Source: Undaria pinnatifida (lineage: Eukaryota; Sar; Phaeophyceae; Laminariales; Alariaceae). From it: a DNA stretch of 64,000 nt. This document shows positions 34,542 to 47,290 of the stretch, in pieces; position 1 is the first letter of the stretch; the number at the start of each line of letters is the position of its first letter. The translations under genes were made by a program, and so were the position numbers. Below the pieces are notes generated by a model. That model was not told the origin of the DNA. It ran no database searches and saw only the letters and a program-made list of their open reading frames with translations. The DNA lies in contig JABAKD010000020.1 in assembly GCA_012845835.1 (NCBI GenBank), positions 3,544,936 through 3,608,935 of the forward strand, written 5' to 3'.

Positions 34542-35081
34542 TCAACATTGCTTCCGAAGGAGCATGCAGGCTTGCTTGGACTCCTCCTCAGCGGAGGTAC
34601 CCAGCACCTTGATCTCTTGTTTTTTGTCGATGTTCTTGTGGATCTGTCCTCAAACGTTGAAGCATAGCGGGAGGACGTCGATAAGTATGTGTAAAAAAGT
34701 ATTCGTACTTCTCTCCAGCAGACGTCGTAACCATCCAAGAGCTCCTTCTTTCGTTGTTAGTAATTGTTGTGATATTGTTGTACTTGCTCTTGGTACTTGG
34801 AAGAAGAGCCGCACTTCATAGACTATATTCGCACGCAATCCCCCAGTCTTGAGCAAGAGACATGGATGTCTCGACTCGTGACACACAGGACGCAAGATAA
34901 GAGTAGAACGTACCTCGATGTCGAACGCCCTCTTGGCACCGTGGGAATGGAATTCGGGATGTATATCGAGCAAGTGGTAGCCTGCCTTCTTCAGGAGGTC
35001 ACCGACCTTGATGTCGCCGGTGCACTTCGTGTTTATGTCCTCGCCGACTTGGCGGCCCCCGGCGACTGCTTCGCAGGGCTT
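34542..35081 (-). CDS. Unknown protein, three 3' exons
   Basis: Exons are 35081-34914 (acceptor GTCGTTTGCAG, donor GAG/GTACGT), 34749-34709 or slightly shorter (acceptor after a CTAAC branch-like site, donor GAA/GTACGA), and 34643-34542 ending in TGA. All joints are phase 0. Exon a reads KPCEAVAGGRQVGEDINTKC, IKVGDLLKKAGYHLLDIHPE and HSHGAKRAFDIE. Exon b is only ~13 codons. Exon c reads IHKNIDKKQEIKVLGTSAEE and ends ACMLLRKQC. The protein has several Cys residues and helical segments; I recognise no family. The small middle exon is the weakest part. 5' exons lie further right and were not found. Confidence 0.55.
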
Positions 35082-36780
35082 CTGCAAACGACAAGAACGG
35101 ATGGGAATACCTAGCGTTCAGTGAATGTTCAAAATAGTAAGGCCACGTAGCTGTCGTCGGTTTCCAAAGTTTGAAAGGAAGTCGTACAATTTAACACTGT
35201 TGTAATAAAAGCGGTCGTTTATGGGCAAAGCCCTGCCTGGTACCACGACGTTGCTAACACCTATGAAACCACCACTGGGACAAGAACGAACGGGATTCAC
35301 AGTCGCAACTGGTAAGCGTAAGCCCCGGTATACTGCTATATAAGGCCTACCGGCGGAATACCGACAACGAAGGGTAAGAGTCAGTACCTGCTGTATATAT
35401 TTTTCGGTTGTACTCTATTACTGCTGCTGTCAATACTAGTACGACCGACGTGTACTGCGAATCCTGAAGAGGTTGCGCACCCTACTTGTACTCGTTAATA
35501 CAAAGAGTTCATGTGGTTGTATGAAAAATGAGTAACAGTAGTAGTACACCGCGTCACTACATGAGCAACTCGCTAACCCCAATCACGGGACTGCTCTCCA
35601 GCATCACCCAGGTTAACTTCAGCTTCTGTTTACTGCTATATATCAACCTCCAGTGTGTACTGCGACTGGACTGGTGCTGATGGTATCATGCTGCTGTGTT
35701 ATTTATCACTGCATGGACCATTTTTACAACCCTGGCTGACCCCCGTGATGGGACTTGCCCGTTTTCATTGCGTCTTACATGTATAGATACCACGTAGTCG
35801 TAGTCGTACATCCAAAAAGTGTGTTTATATCACAGCACAAAGCGTCCCTGCATGGACCACTTGTTGCAACCCCCGCTTACCCCGATGACGGGACTGCCCC
35901 GTACTCGTAGTCGTACATACATGAAGTGTGTTTGGTTGTACGTATGAACAAGAAATCACAGCACACAGCGTCACTGCATAGGTCTAGACCATTACTCGTA
36001 CAATACCCGCTTATACCCCGATGACGGGACTGCCCCGTCCACGTAGTCGTCCATACAAAAAGTGTGGTTGTACGTATGAAAAATAAATAACGTCACACAG
36101 CGTCACTGCATGGACCTAGTCGTACATACATAAGGTGTATTTGGTTGTACGTATGAAAAAAAATCACAGCACACGGCGTCACTGCTGCATAGGCCATTAC
36201 TTGTACAACCCCCGCTTACACCCCGATGACGGGACTGCCCCGTACACGTACTCGTACATGCAAAAAGTGTGTTTGGTTGTACGCATGAAAAAGAAATCAC
36301 AGCACACAGCGTCACTGCGTAGACAACTAGTACAACATGCTTACCCCGACGACGGGACTGCCCTCGTGACCACCAAGGCGAACGTGATTTTGTTCAGGCT
36401 ACGCGTCCCCGAGCACAGCTTCCACACCGTGTGGTAGTTCGACCACGCTGGTGTAGCACACACATGCTACAGCAAACGTTGCAGACAGGCACACAAGGTC
36501 AAACAATGTAAATTTCAATGTGCATCATTATTGGAAACAGGATTCGCTTGAGTTCACCAACACCCAAAACCACATAGTCTATTGCGCACAACTTGCAGCA
36601 CACTCAGCCAACACTCAACGCAGCACTACCGAAAATACAGGGTGTTGACATCTAGTGTCTTACCTATGTCGCACGGCGCTGAACACACTGACAACGGGAA
36701 CAAACTCTCAACATCAGTAGTATAGTAGCTGACAGCAAACATCAAATTCCAACAACACGAAGAAATGAAACTCACGTTTC
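35082..36780. other. Intronic or intergenic DNA dominated by a minisatellite
   Basis: The tandem array at 35485-36375 fills much of this stretch. After it, a short frame (ANVILFRLRVPEHSFHTVW) ends at 36437 without splice support. Confidence 0.5.
35485..36375 (+). repeat. Degenerate minisatellite, ~130-150-bp unit
   Basis: The block CCCGATGACGGGACTGCCC with CGTAGTCGTACATAC, AAAGTGTGTTTGGTTGTACG and CACAGCGTCACTGCAT recurs about six times. The GGGACT core appears near 35588, 35741, 35887, 36022, 36229 and 36353. Spacing and content vary, and some units are partial. Confidence 0.85.
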
Positions 36781-36781
36781 G

Positions 36782-37160
36782 TCAAGCTCTCATCGTTAGG
36801 GACGCCGATCGAAGGTGAATCACAGGTGCCCGCGTCACATCAGTCACCACACGAGGGTTGTCGCCGCTTCCCCAGTGCTTCTTGTTAAGGTTATGAAAAG
36901 CTTGGCACGTGGAAGGGTCGTCACACCTGCAGGTGTCGCAGACAGCGTACTGGGAACTCCCGTTTTTTTCTATTTCGTGCGATGAGGAAGCCGTCACAAC
37001 CCTTGCTCGGGCACGGCCAATCAGGATTGCCAGAAGAAGCTGAGTCCCGTTCTTGCCCGACCAGCTTCCACACGCCTGATCCTGAACCTCCACCACCCCC
37101 ACTGTTGGCGGAGCCTCCTCCCGCACTAGCCTTGGTCCGCTTCGCAAATTTCAACTTCAA
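36782..37160 (-). pseudogene. Possible frameshifted Cys-rich coding remnant
   Basis: One frame reads KFAKRTKASAGGGS, a Gly-rich run, VWKLVGQERDSASSGNPDWP, CPSKGCDGFLIARNRKK. At a run of seven A (minus strand, about 36967) the protein-like reading passes to another frame: NGSSQYAVCDTCRCDDPSTC then QAFHNLNKKHWG. The combined pattern of spaced Cys residues resembles a zinc-binding domain. There is no ATG, and no splice sites frame it. It could be a decayed gene, a transposon fragment, a sequencing slip in the A run, or chance. Confidence 0.28.
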
Positions 37161-39108
37161 ATTGTTATTGCCGATCCGGCAAATTTCAAATTCAAATTGT
37201 TTGCAGCCGTCAACGGCAATTCCCTCTCAACAGCCAGCAATTGGCCAACTTCAAATGTAAAAGTACAAGAAAGAAGTTGCTGAAAAAGCAAAATAAAAAT
37301 GTCAGAGAGCAAGCAGTAAAAAGATCAGAGAATGAGAGCTAAGAATTAGACTATAGGGAAAGCAAGGAAGGCAAGGAACTTTGGGACGGTTCTTTTCCCC
37401 AGCAACTAATTTTCTTTTCGGCATTTACGGGCTGAGAGGGGGGAGGATACGCCGAGCGAGACCTCCGAGGGGGTCGAGAACTAAGTAATTAAGTCTATGT
37501 AGTCTATATACTCGTATATGTATGTGTTTTTTTAACAAAACAATATGACCCCTCCCATTATGAAAAAACTTACCCACATAGTATGTTACAAGTACCAACA
37601 ACGCAGCTTGCAAATATGAGTTTTGACCCGAAATTCGTCGAACTCACGGCTGACGTCCTTGAAATATTTTTATAAAATGGAAGCCAGCCAAGCAAGTACA
37701 AGTCGTCGCGGTGTGTCGGTTACAGTCGATTTGCCACGCTTGCACGAATGGAGTCGTCGATACAGTAGGTTGACCTTTTCTTGTATTTTCCTAATCTTCG
37801 CACTTTGTACTTCTCCTTCTCCCTTTCCCATGATAGACGTAACTCAGACCCGTGGTCACTGCTAAGCAAGCTCTTCTCCCCCGCCCCCACCGCGGTACGT
37901 GCCATGATTTTTACCGCGAGAACAATGCAGCACTTTCTTTCCTCGTCGACTCGCGTCGTATTGTGTTGGTTCACTACCGCTCGCGCCATGGCTACTATAA
38001 TAGTATATACGAGTAGTTGCTTGCAGTTACTATTAATATGTAGTTGTTTGGACCTGGGGTTTCGACTGGGCCGCGCTTTTTTACCGTTGATCTAATAATA
38101 GGTGATCCTACAACATGCCATGACACTGCAATGCGTACAGTTTAAAGCCATTACCACTAGTGCAGTAGTAGTGATCGGTGTTGCTTGTACATGCATCACA
38201 TGAAATCGTATCTGTAGGCAGGGAGGTGGGATGTACGTTCCCGGTTTCGCTCAATGCGCCGTTCTCAAACTCACGAGTTTCTCGAAATATCAGCGGTTCT
38301 TGAATCATACTCGTATAGTAGGTGGTAGACTTTAAAAATATCGCTTCCTTACAATGTGAAAATCCTGTGTTATGGTGCGGCTCAGCAGCAGAGCTGCGCG
38401 CCGCTTGCTGCACGCCGCGCAAACCAGCTATTTTTATTTCTTCTTCGGTCAAGCGCTGCCCAACAGCGCTCTTTAATTACGCTTTTTACGCTGAACAGTT
38501 GATGTATTTTGACCCATCCTCTGCCGAAAGAAACATTGTTTTGCGGGTTTGAGCTAGCGGTTCTTACAAGCGATTCTCACAATGGGCCATTTTGTGGTAA
38601 CGCCTGTACGTTCTCACTGTCATCTGCGGTAACGTACGCCCCTGGCCTGTGATACGCATCCGCAGGACATTTATACCACCCGGTTGTTTTGGGAGTGGTT
38701 GCATACTCGAAAATCGTGGATTGCCTTTCTACGAAAGTCGAAGGGCGGCAGCACGTAGACAGTAGTACAGTATTTGTCAGTTTTGTCTTGTCCACATTCT
38801 CCACATGTCACAGCAGCAGCAGTAAGCGGATTATTACACTCGGTCCCTATTCGCCAGGCCAAAACAAAGCCGTCATATTGCGACAGTCATGACCATGCAA
38901 CTAGCAAAATCTTGCACGTACGTTCTTATTGAGCAGTTTTGCGCCACGATTCCGCCCGCACTTATAATTATTATTTATATGTACGAGCATGAGCAATCCA
39001 CCTGAACCCACTCCCACATTTCCAACTCTCTGCGCAGGCCGAAACATCAGCATCGGAGAAACCTCCTCACGCCGTCGGTAGGCTTTAGACTCTAGTAGTA
39101 CTGTAGTC
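37161..39108. other. Intergenic DNA upstream of the eIF3k gene
   Basis: It contains dispersed repeat R1 (37581-37677) and two AATTTCAAATTCAAATTG-type tandem units at 37145-37205. The last few hundred bases should include the eIF3k promoter. No further gene is supported. Confidence 0.5.
37581..37677 (+). repeat. Dispersed repeat R1, copy 3
   Basis: It is very close to copy 2, differing at scattered bases across ~95 bp, and ends with the same ATTTTTATAAAA. Confidence 0.8.
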
Positions 39109-42100
39109 ATGCCGTTGGAGCAAATGGACTTCCCGGCATCGTACGAGGCTTTGAGGCCTGTTGTGGAGCACGAATACTACGACCATCGGGCAGTGCCGCA
39201 ATTGGAAGAGTACCTCGACGAGCAGGTTAGTGTCAGAGGATTTCCATGTACGGTTGTTGGCCGTGTCGCTCGGGAAGGTCGTGGCTTGCGTGCTCGAAAA
39301 GGCCGCTGTGTCGGGGGGCTGGGTATCGGCACCGTCGGACAATCGCCGTGGCTTTTCTCACGCGGTTCACTGCGTTTTGCTATTGCCGACGCTGTTGAGA
39401 GCCATGCTGCGGTATGATAGGGGTTGCGATTTGACCCCAAACATTTTCCACTGACGGAGCGGGACTCCCCATCTCAGGAGCTACCCATATATTGATTCGA
39501 CGTGTAGTTTATTATGTTACTCGATAAGGAACTATATGCTGTAGCACATGGAATTGCGTGTCCGGCTTTTCTTGCGTTTTTTTGTGATTGTGTTTCGGGT
39601 TGCTGGGGTAATTACTTGCATTGAGGGAGCGCCTCAACTGGGGAGTTTCAGAAGGTTTAGGCACCTACGTGGCACGCGTCTTCGCCGGTGTTGGTGTATG
39701 GTGTCAACCAACTCACCTCCAGCAGATGGTGATACATAAAAATAAGTTGTTGACACACCTTATTATATAGTTCCAGCGAAAAGTGATGCGCCGATTCGGT
39801 GAAGGAGACCAAAGCGTTGTCGGTGTTGTCGTGTTTGGGTGCTGTGCTCCCTAGCCCCGTGCAAGCAACCCTACATACCTGGCAGTCGCCAGGTTACAGT
39901 GCTAATGCGCAAGCACACAACAAACAGTATTACTCACTGTGCTCGCTCGCCGAACCTCATACTAAACTCTTGTGTCGTTCAAGGTGAAATCAGGCACGTA
40001 CGACTTCGAGGCCAACAAGGCCTTGCTCAAGCTCTACCAGTTTTTCCCGGACCTGTGCAAGCCGGAGACGGTGGCTCTTTTGCTCGCTAAGGTATGTCTC
40101 CCGGCCAGTACGTGGACCACCGTACGAATAGGTGCATCCCGCCAGCGCATGGACCGTATGCGTATATAGGCGTTTGGCAAAAGCAATGGCTGAGGAGCAG
40201 GAATATTTCTAGAGAGCCTGGTACATGAGGTTTTCTTCGCTGTCCAAGGCATCGTCAATGAAGGGGGGCGGGGGGGAGGGGGGGTGGTCCACGCAGACGG
40301 CTGTCAAACAGAAAGTTGTGGCCACTGGTTGAAGTAAAGCAAGCAAAGCGGATCCCGATGGAAACCTGAGGTGGCGATGTGGTTGCTGTGGTGATGCCAC
40401 GCTTGACCGGTGGTGACTACTTTGAAATTGTTCCAACCACATCACCCTTCCGGTGCCACTGCTCGCAGCGATGCCCTCCGCGCACATATCAAAACCACCC
40501 GCTGTTTGTAGTGACACGGTCATGGCTTTTCAGTTTCGCTGAGAACCCCCCTTGGTGGGCCACTGTGCATGGAGAAGCACTGACGAGTGTCGCCAGTCCT
40601 GTTCGCTTCAAGCGTCGATGCTTGGTGGTCGGCTATTGATCCTTATACCTGGTAGGGCCTCCCTCTTCTCTCCCCTCTGGCGTTTCCCCCTGTGCTCCCT
40701 TGTTTTTCCGCGCAAGGCGCTGATGAACGTGCCAAGTACGGACTTTAAGGCGCTCGTTTACATCGTGCCGCCGGCGCTGCATCGGTGCGAGCCCGTGAGC
40801 TCGCTGAAGAGGGGGGCGGACTCGTTAGAGACGGCGAAGTTTGTCGACTTTTGGCAGGTAAGGCGTTTCCAGCGAGCGTGGGTTGGCAAGAATGTTTGGT
40901 TGGTGTCAACGGTTGGTGTGTGTTGGGTGGTATCAATGGTTTGTTTGTGTTGGTGTTGGTTGATATCGGTGGTTGATTATTTGGCGGGTATCAATGTTGA
41001 GTTGTGCTGGTTGATGTTAGTTGGTATCAATGGTTGAATCATGATCGTTGGTATCATTTTTTGGTCGATGTTGGTTGGTATCAATGCTTGGGTTATGTTG
41101 CTTGGTCGGCTGTTGGTTAGCTCATACTAGTATTATTAGCGCCAATGGTTGGTTGGTGTTGGGTGGTATCGATTGTAGTCGATAGCGGTTCAGAGCAATT
41201 GATGGTTGATGTTCGTTGATGTTGGTTGGTTGGTGTTCAAGTTTGAATGGGGTACCGGCATGACCAACATATCTATGGTAGCTGCGGGGAGTTCGCTTTA
41301 TTTTCTTGTTCGGTTGGGAATCGTTAGCTCGATGTTTTCCGGCGTGGTGAGCCGTAGCCAGGTGAGGTGTGCGGCCTTTGAAGCGTTTCGTGGGAGCACG
41401 GGGGGGGGAAGGTTGTCGCAAATATTTGTCTTGGCAAAGTTTCTCGTATAGGAACTTAAGGCGCCAGCGCGAAATACAACAGGGGCGTGCTGCTCGTGTT
41501 GACGTCAGCCTTAGACTAGGATTTCTGCCGAGTCGACCCTACCGTAACTTGGCTGTTGTTTGAGAGGAGATTCCGGTTATTGTTCATCTTGCGATCGACG
41601 ACACACGACGAACGCGAGGGGTTTTGAGATCCACCTTGTAACCGTCCACACGTTTTGTTGCGGTTTAGGGCGGTCGCAACGACGCAGGACGGGCGAAACA
41701 AGCACCCCTCGAGGCTCTCGAAGGTTTTGAGCCCGCTGTTTTTCACGGATGGTTGTTGACCGTTCTACGCCTGCAACTTGTTCCCCAGAAAAAAAGGGTA
41801 CACCTCGACTTAGCATGCGTCTGCACTGCACTGAAACGTAGGTCTAACTCTAGTTCCAAGTGGTCTGTTCCCCAAACGGGAGCGCAGTCCTAAAGGGGGC
41901 AGGTTGCTTTCCGCGCGAAACGTAAGGTGTACTGTTTATGGTATACCTGCCGGGGACGCGCGACCCCAAGGTTCTTCTGTTGATACCCCTCACCCCACCC
42001 ATCGCCTACTGACTGTGCATCCTTTCGTGCGCTGACCGTCTTATGACTGTGTGCGGTGTGTGCTGAAACGTTTTGCGGTGCTCACGCGGCAGACGTGCGG

Positions 42101-44318
42101 AGAGGGGGACATGCCCGGTTTGGTAGAGAAGGTGCCGGGGTTCAAGAAGCAAATCCGGATATTCATCGTACACACGCTGGCGGCCACTTTCCAGGCGGTG
42201 AAGCGAGAGAACATGGAGCAGTGCCTCGACTTGGTGAGTCTTTGAAGCGTGAGCGAAGTTTGCACCCGGTGGGTGTCTGGTTGTGGTCCTGGTTCTGGTT
42301 GTCGTCGTCGTGGCCTTGCCGCAGCCTAAAGCGGTGCAATTACAGGAACGATTGGGGTTGAGTGCTGCGTGTTTGTTTTTTTAACGTGTTTTTAGACTCG
42401 GTATATAGATGGCTGACTGGTCACTCCTTCTACAAGATGGTCACTGAAGTTGTCGGTTGAGAGTCAAGGACGAGTACAAGACTCGCCCGCCCCCGGGCAC
42501 GCACGTAGCCCAACTCTGGTGTACGTGCGTGGCATCCAATCGTGGGCTATTATGTTTGTGTTGCTTGCGGGAGTACGTAAGACCCTCTATGCACATGTTT
42601 TTTTTAGGTAAAAAAAGGGGAAACTTTCCTTTTTTCGCGTTATTTGCCGGAAGAACCAATGGGATTATGGTGCCTGGTGTGCTTGTCTTCAATAAAAAGC
42701 TACCCCGTTAGGTGAACTCAAAAGTCCCGGTGTTGAAGTTTTCGTTACCGCGTACCAGGTACGTGTTTTTGAGCATTTTGGCGTTTTTTTGCTGGTATCG
42801 CTGTGACCCCGCGGATATGTATTTTTCGGCGATCTTTCGTCGATTTTTGAACAACACCTTTTTTTTTATGCGATTTCAGCTAATCGTAAGACATGAAAGA
42901 GAGAACAAAGAAAATTACTCCATTACAATTATTTATGCGGGATCCAAGTACCACCTTTAATACCACCTTAACTGCCAGGCATCTCCTTGCCGCACTTCGT
43001 TGCTGACTCCAGTTGCTGACGACCGCCGTACTTACTCTGATATGTTTGTTTCTATTTCGTTATTTCCATACCCTGGCAGGACGGGGAAGCGCTTGAGGAG
43101 TTCGTAGCGGCTAACTCGGATGTTGTATCGGCAACACCTGACGGGCTCGAGGTAAGTAGTGTTTTTTTGTGCATCTGGTATACCAGATATACAAAAGCGT
43201 GCGGCCGGATAGGGCACAGCAACCTTCCCGTGCTACCGCGCGAAGCCAGCACGAGTTTGGAAGCGCCTATCGCCAGCCGAACAGCGTAAGAATGCCGTTC
43301 CAGTGGTTTTCCGTAGTACTGCCGCAGGCGTGAACCCCACGGCAGGGGCGCGGGGGGGGGGGGGGGGGGGGGGTGTAATCGGAAAGAGGCAGTGCGAATG
43401 CCCTGTTCCTGATCGGATGTACGCGTCGGGGCACACACGCCTTAACACCCCTAATATTGTGATTACGTTGGTTTTGTTTTTCGAACTGCTTTTTCGGCTG
43501 CTCTGCACATGGAAAAATATTCACCTCGTAGTTTGCGAGTACCGAGGATAGAGCGTCGGTCCAGCGAGCACGTTGTTTTCGTGTTGGACTGTTAGCCTCG
43601 GGATCGCCCTGTGGATTGAAAAGCAGTCAGACCAAAACTCTCCGAGGTCGAGGTCGGAAGACGAACACAACAGTGTTCGTCGTGTAATGACTTTGAAATG
43701 AAGTATTGCGCATGTAATCGCACGGACAGGAGAGTTGATGCTGCGGTAAGCACCACGACTACGTTCAGTCTGTGCAAGACGGACGTGTGGCACCCGGCGA
43801 GAAAACCATGACCAGGGAACGCAATTATAAACACTTCACTATTAATAGAGAGCTGCAATCTGAAAATGCATGTTGCGCTGTCGCTGCCGCGGGAACTGAA
43901 GGGTGCGCCAGCTGGCACTGGATTGCGATTACCATTGAGTGAAATAGACACACGGTATGTATGAAATACGTGAAAGTGTGGCGAGCTTAAGCGGTTCTTT
44001 TTAACATCCGTCGGAGGAATGAAAGAAAAGAAAAGAGAAAGAATAGTTACGCGCTGAAGCTGCGTGGGACTCGCGTTTTTTGTTCTTTTTTCTAAATTGC
44101 TTTTGTCAGGCCTCCTATCTCGTTGCCGTTGTAGACTAATGCTTGACGTTCAGTGTCGCCGACGATTTCCCTCCACTCTTGTCGTCCTTTTTTGTCCCGC
44201 TTTGTCGCAGTTCAAGTTTGCCCTGAACGAGTTCAACCAGGTTCAGCCAAAGAAGTTCAAGGAGTCGGTGGAATTCGACAAGATCCTCAAGACCATCGAC
44301 AAGCTCTCCAGCTTCTAG
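39109..44318 (+). CDS. EIF3K: Eukaryotic translation initiation factor 3 subunit K (6 exons, complete)
   Basis: Exons are 39109-39225, 39984-40091, 40717-40857, 42093-42233, 43080-43151 and 44211-44318. Every intron is phase 0 with good donors (GTTAGT, GTATGT, GTAAGG, GTGAGT, GTAAGT). The product is 228 residues, close to the ~218 of human eIF3k. Recognisable parts are VPQLEEYLDEQ, TYDFEANKALLKLYQFFP (human: AYDLEANLAVLKLYQF), KFVDFWQ, FKKQIRIFIVHTLAATFQAV, and the C-terminal winged-helix end FKFALNEFNQVQPKKFKESV. eIF3k is a small PCI/HAM-winged-helix subunit of the eIF3 complex, which binds the 40S ribosome during initiation. The start ATG opens MPLEQMDFPASYEALRPVVE with no competing upstream ATG in frame nearby. 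Confidence 0.96.
40880..41240 (+). repeat. Degenerate GTTGGTATCAATG tandem repeat in eIF3k intron 3
   Basis: Units such as GTTGGTATCAATGGTTG and GTTGGTGTTGG recur with many substitutions for about 360 bases just after the exon 3 donor. The strand is strongly T/G-biased. It creates short false frames on both strands. Confidence 0.75.
43353..43373 (+). repeat. Poly-G run in eIF3k intron 5
   Basis: An uninterrupted run of about 21 G on the plus strand. Similar C or G runs of 13 or more bases recur across the window (near 6333, 10037, 15266, 45421, 54610, 59728). Confidence 0.9.
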
Positions 44319-47002
44319 GCGACTCATTGATCGGCGATTCCGATGTTTTTCACTTTTTTATCCGGTCGATAACGCTCGCTCGTACTCATAGGGGAGTTCG
44401 GGTTTTGCGGGGGTTCGAGGCGTTTTCTTGGATGCCACTACTACTGCAGTATTCTGGTTTTCGCGATGCGATGGTTCTGCGCGGCAGAAGGTGGTAGCCT
44501 GAAGGGTAAAAAAAACGTAGCGCCTTCAATTTTATCGGCGTTCGTGCCATATGATTGGCCGGCGTAGAGACTACGTTTTTTGGGGCCGGGATTTCCGCGT
44601 TGTTCTTTTCTTCAGTGGCGTGGTTTGTTTGGTGAAGCGCCGGTGTGCTGGGTCGCTGTTTTGCACAGCTTTGGGCATATTGGAACAGCTATGAAAATTG
44701 TATGAGTCAGCTAGCTCTACTCGTGTGATATTATGTTGTTACTGCTGTGTACCTGGTAGTGTGTGGTTGGGGGAAAATGTCGGGACCGTAAAATGAAAAA
44801 AAAAAAATGAGACCAATCGTTTTGGTGAAGCAGTGCTTCGAAGAAAATGGAGAGGCTGCCACCCCTCACGTGAAACGCTGGGCGCGTGCTGAAGGGACCG
44901 GAGATCGACAAGCTGCAGTTCGCATCTTCTCCGCTTCCAGTTCCCAAGGCTAATACGAGAGTGTATGAATGGCTCAAACACCCCGGACAGATGACGATCT
45001 ACTGTGTAGATAATCTACAGAGTAGATCCTATAGCTGCCGCTGTGAGATACTGTCGAGTGCAGGTGATCTGTATAAACTGCACCGATCGCGCCCAAACCG
45101 CCCAAACCTCGACGGCGTTGGCCGCAAGGTCACCACCTTTGGCGTTCCGAGGAGTACGAAGAGAGCAAGTATGAAGAGATGCGCCCGAAACCAGAGGCGA
45201 AAATGACAACTATAGCTGCATATATGCGGAGTAGAGGTCCAACCCCTTTAGCGTGTTCTAGATAATGCAGATCGTATGGCTCCTACCCGGCAATAACATG
45301 AGGTAGACCATACAGATCTTCCTGAACGATTTAGATCGTCAAGTGCAAGTGGGGATAGATCATCTGTACGACGTGTGAATCCTTCAAACAGGCTATAATG
45401 AGCTCTGTCTTTACCGCCCAACCCCCCCCCCCCCCCCCCGCCCCCGCCCCAACCCATTTTTTCGTGGACGGCTGAAAAAACTGCAACTAATATCCACGTC
45501 CTCCGTCGGCTGGCGATCCCTCCCTGTGGGGTGATGGGAGAGGGAATTCTTGAACTGTCGAAAAAGAGGACACTGATTGATTACAGTATAGGCCCGCCGA
45601 TGAGAAAAACCGATGCTCACTTTTTCGCCGGACGCTAGGAAAATTTGACCAAGAAATCGTGCTCAGCGGCGAGCGCTACGACGCTAAAGCCTATATAAAA
45701 CCTATGCTCTCTAGTTGGTTCCTTGCAAAGCGGTAGTGTCACAGTAAGAATCTGAGGCTCATAACAAAATTCAAGTAGGAAATTCTTTTAGCAGGCCTAG
45801 ACTAGACTACGTGTACAGCATTGACCACACGAAGCACCCCGGGCCCCCGCTGGCCAGGGTAGGGAGTACGTCTGAACTGCGACGCAAGGGGCTGTGGGAC
45901 ACCCTTGCAGCGTGGGGATGGTGTGCCACAAGGTGCGGTATCTATGGTGTTTGACCTTGGGTTTTGTACAAGGGGGGGGGGTCTGCCTGGCGTGTACCAG
46001 CTGAGCTATCAGTGTGCCCGCCCAGTGTGTCAGGCACACGATGTAAACTAGTGTGAGACTTACAAATCATACAAATATAGACTGACTTGCTGCTACCAGT
46101 AGTCTTCGACAGGGGTACGTGCTCCCGGTGTTTCGGAGCCATACTCCTATGCTTCGTACTGCTGTGTACGGGATCATATTCGTATCATCCATACCAGGTA
46201 CAAGGTACTCATACAAGCACAACACATACAAGTCATAATTCGATCTCGAAGCTTGATGTATTTTGTGACTATTAATACGAAGTATTGACTATTTTTTTTC
46301 AACCGACGTCAGTTTATCGCCAGCGCGGTGTCGACACACACACATCGTAACCTCGGCCCCCTTCACTCTGCACTCGGCTTTTTGAGAGCTCGGACTCTCG
46401 GGTTGGCTACGCATAAGAATAGATGAGAGTGCTCACTGCTGTCGAGCCGTGAGCCAGCTCCGAGCTCCACCACAACCGATTTTCAAACATGCGGCGAGAT
46501 TGATGCCGGTTCGCGCATCGCGCACCGTGTCAGCTTTAACATCGTCGTTGTACCTGGTACATATCATACGTATCTTGTATCGTTGTGCCACCGCGATTCG
46601 CGGAGCTCGGGATAATTACATAGAAGAAACATCTCGCTCGTGGGGGGGCAGTCGTTTGCGTTCTTTTCTCGGCGCTCTACCTGTCAGACGCTACGCTGGA
46701 TCGGCACCTCCTGGCCCTCGCATCGATCACGGACGATCACAAACGATCCCGGGCAACAAGGACCTAGATGTCCGTGGAACAGCAACGAGAACAGCTGAAG
46801 GAGGGACAGGCTAGACAGGATGTTGGTGTTGACGTTGGGCATGGGCATGGGCACCCCGTTGTCCCGGACACGGAAGCTGAAGATCTCAGAGAGCTGCACC
46901 GTTCGGCCACGATCCTCACGCCCTATTCCGTCGCTCCCACGGAAGACAATGATGTCTGGCTCAGCAGCAACCAGCAGACGTACACCGATCACATGAAACA
47001 AG
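44319..47002. other. Intergenic DNA
   Basis: No supported gene. It holds a C-run near 45421, a tRNA-like piece at 45945-46020 and TACCWGGTA palindromes at 44750, 46194 and 46552. Frames at 44886-45206 and 46449-46814 have no family match. Confidence 0.45.
45945..46020 (-). repeat. Decayed tRNA-like sequence
   Basis: On the minus strand GATAGCTCAGCTGG is a perfect Pol III A box. About 40 bases on, AAGGTCAAACACC is a degenerate B box. The D stem and acceptor ends do not pair. A tRNA pseudogene or SINE fits better than a working tRNA. Confidence 0.35.
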
Positions 47003-47257
47003 GTGCGGGGGGGGTTGGAAGTCATATCGTCAGGTACGCTTGTATCCTGGTTTTCTAGGACGTCGAAATGTGTTACACTCTCCAACGTCGAGGCCGAGCA
47101 CGTGGCGATGGCTGACGGGGTGAAGGAGGACTTGTACGTGCGAGGAGTGTCGGTTTTCTTGATGCCTAGTCTTGGGTCGCCGAGTATTGGAGTGTTTGAA
47201 GGCAACAAGGGGGCGATTGACATGGCCAAAACCCCGCTGATCTCGTCCAACATAGTC
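47003..47257 (+). pseudogene. Ty1/copia polyprotein fragment, RNase H domain
   Basis: The frame reads LVSWFSRTSKCVTLSNVEAE, HVAMADGVKEDLYVRGVSVF and IGVFEGNKGAIDMAKTPLIS. This is the conserved copia RNase H region (W.SR.QK.V.LS..EAEY.A, then DN.GAI..A..P). The Asp normally in EDN is Gly here. It is cut off after SSN by TAGTCTATCATTGTATCATA and a TACCCGGTA palindrome, with dispersed repeat R1 right behind. No integrase or reverse transcriptase frame is recognisable upstream. It is a dead fragment. Confidence 0.85.
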
Positions 47258-47290
47258 TATCATTGTATCATACCCGGTATGATATAAACG

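Noticed and set aside
35485-36375. CRISPR-like spaced repeats
   Set aside because: Units vary in length and sequence throughout and the genome is eukaryotic; it is a degenerate minisatellite.
38372-38476. Short ATG frame opening MVRLSSRAARRLLHAAQTS, like a mitochondrial presequence
   Set aside because: It stops after 34 codons with no donor; too short to separate from chance.
46684-47253. 189-codon minus frame
   Set aside because: Antisense to the recognisable copia RNase H fragment.
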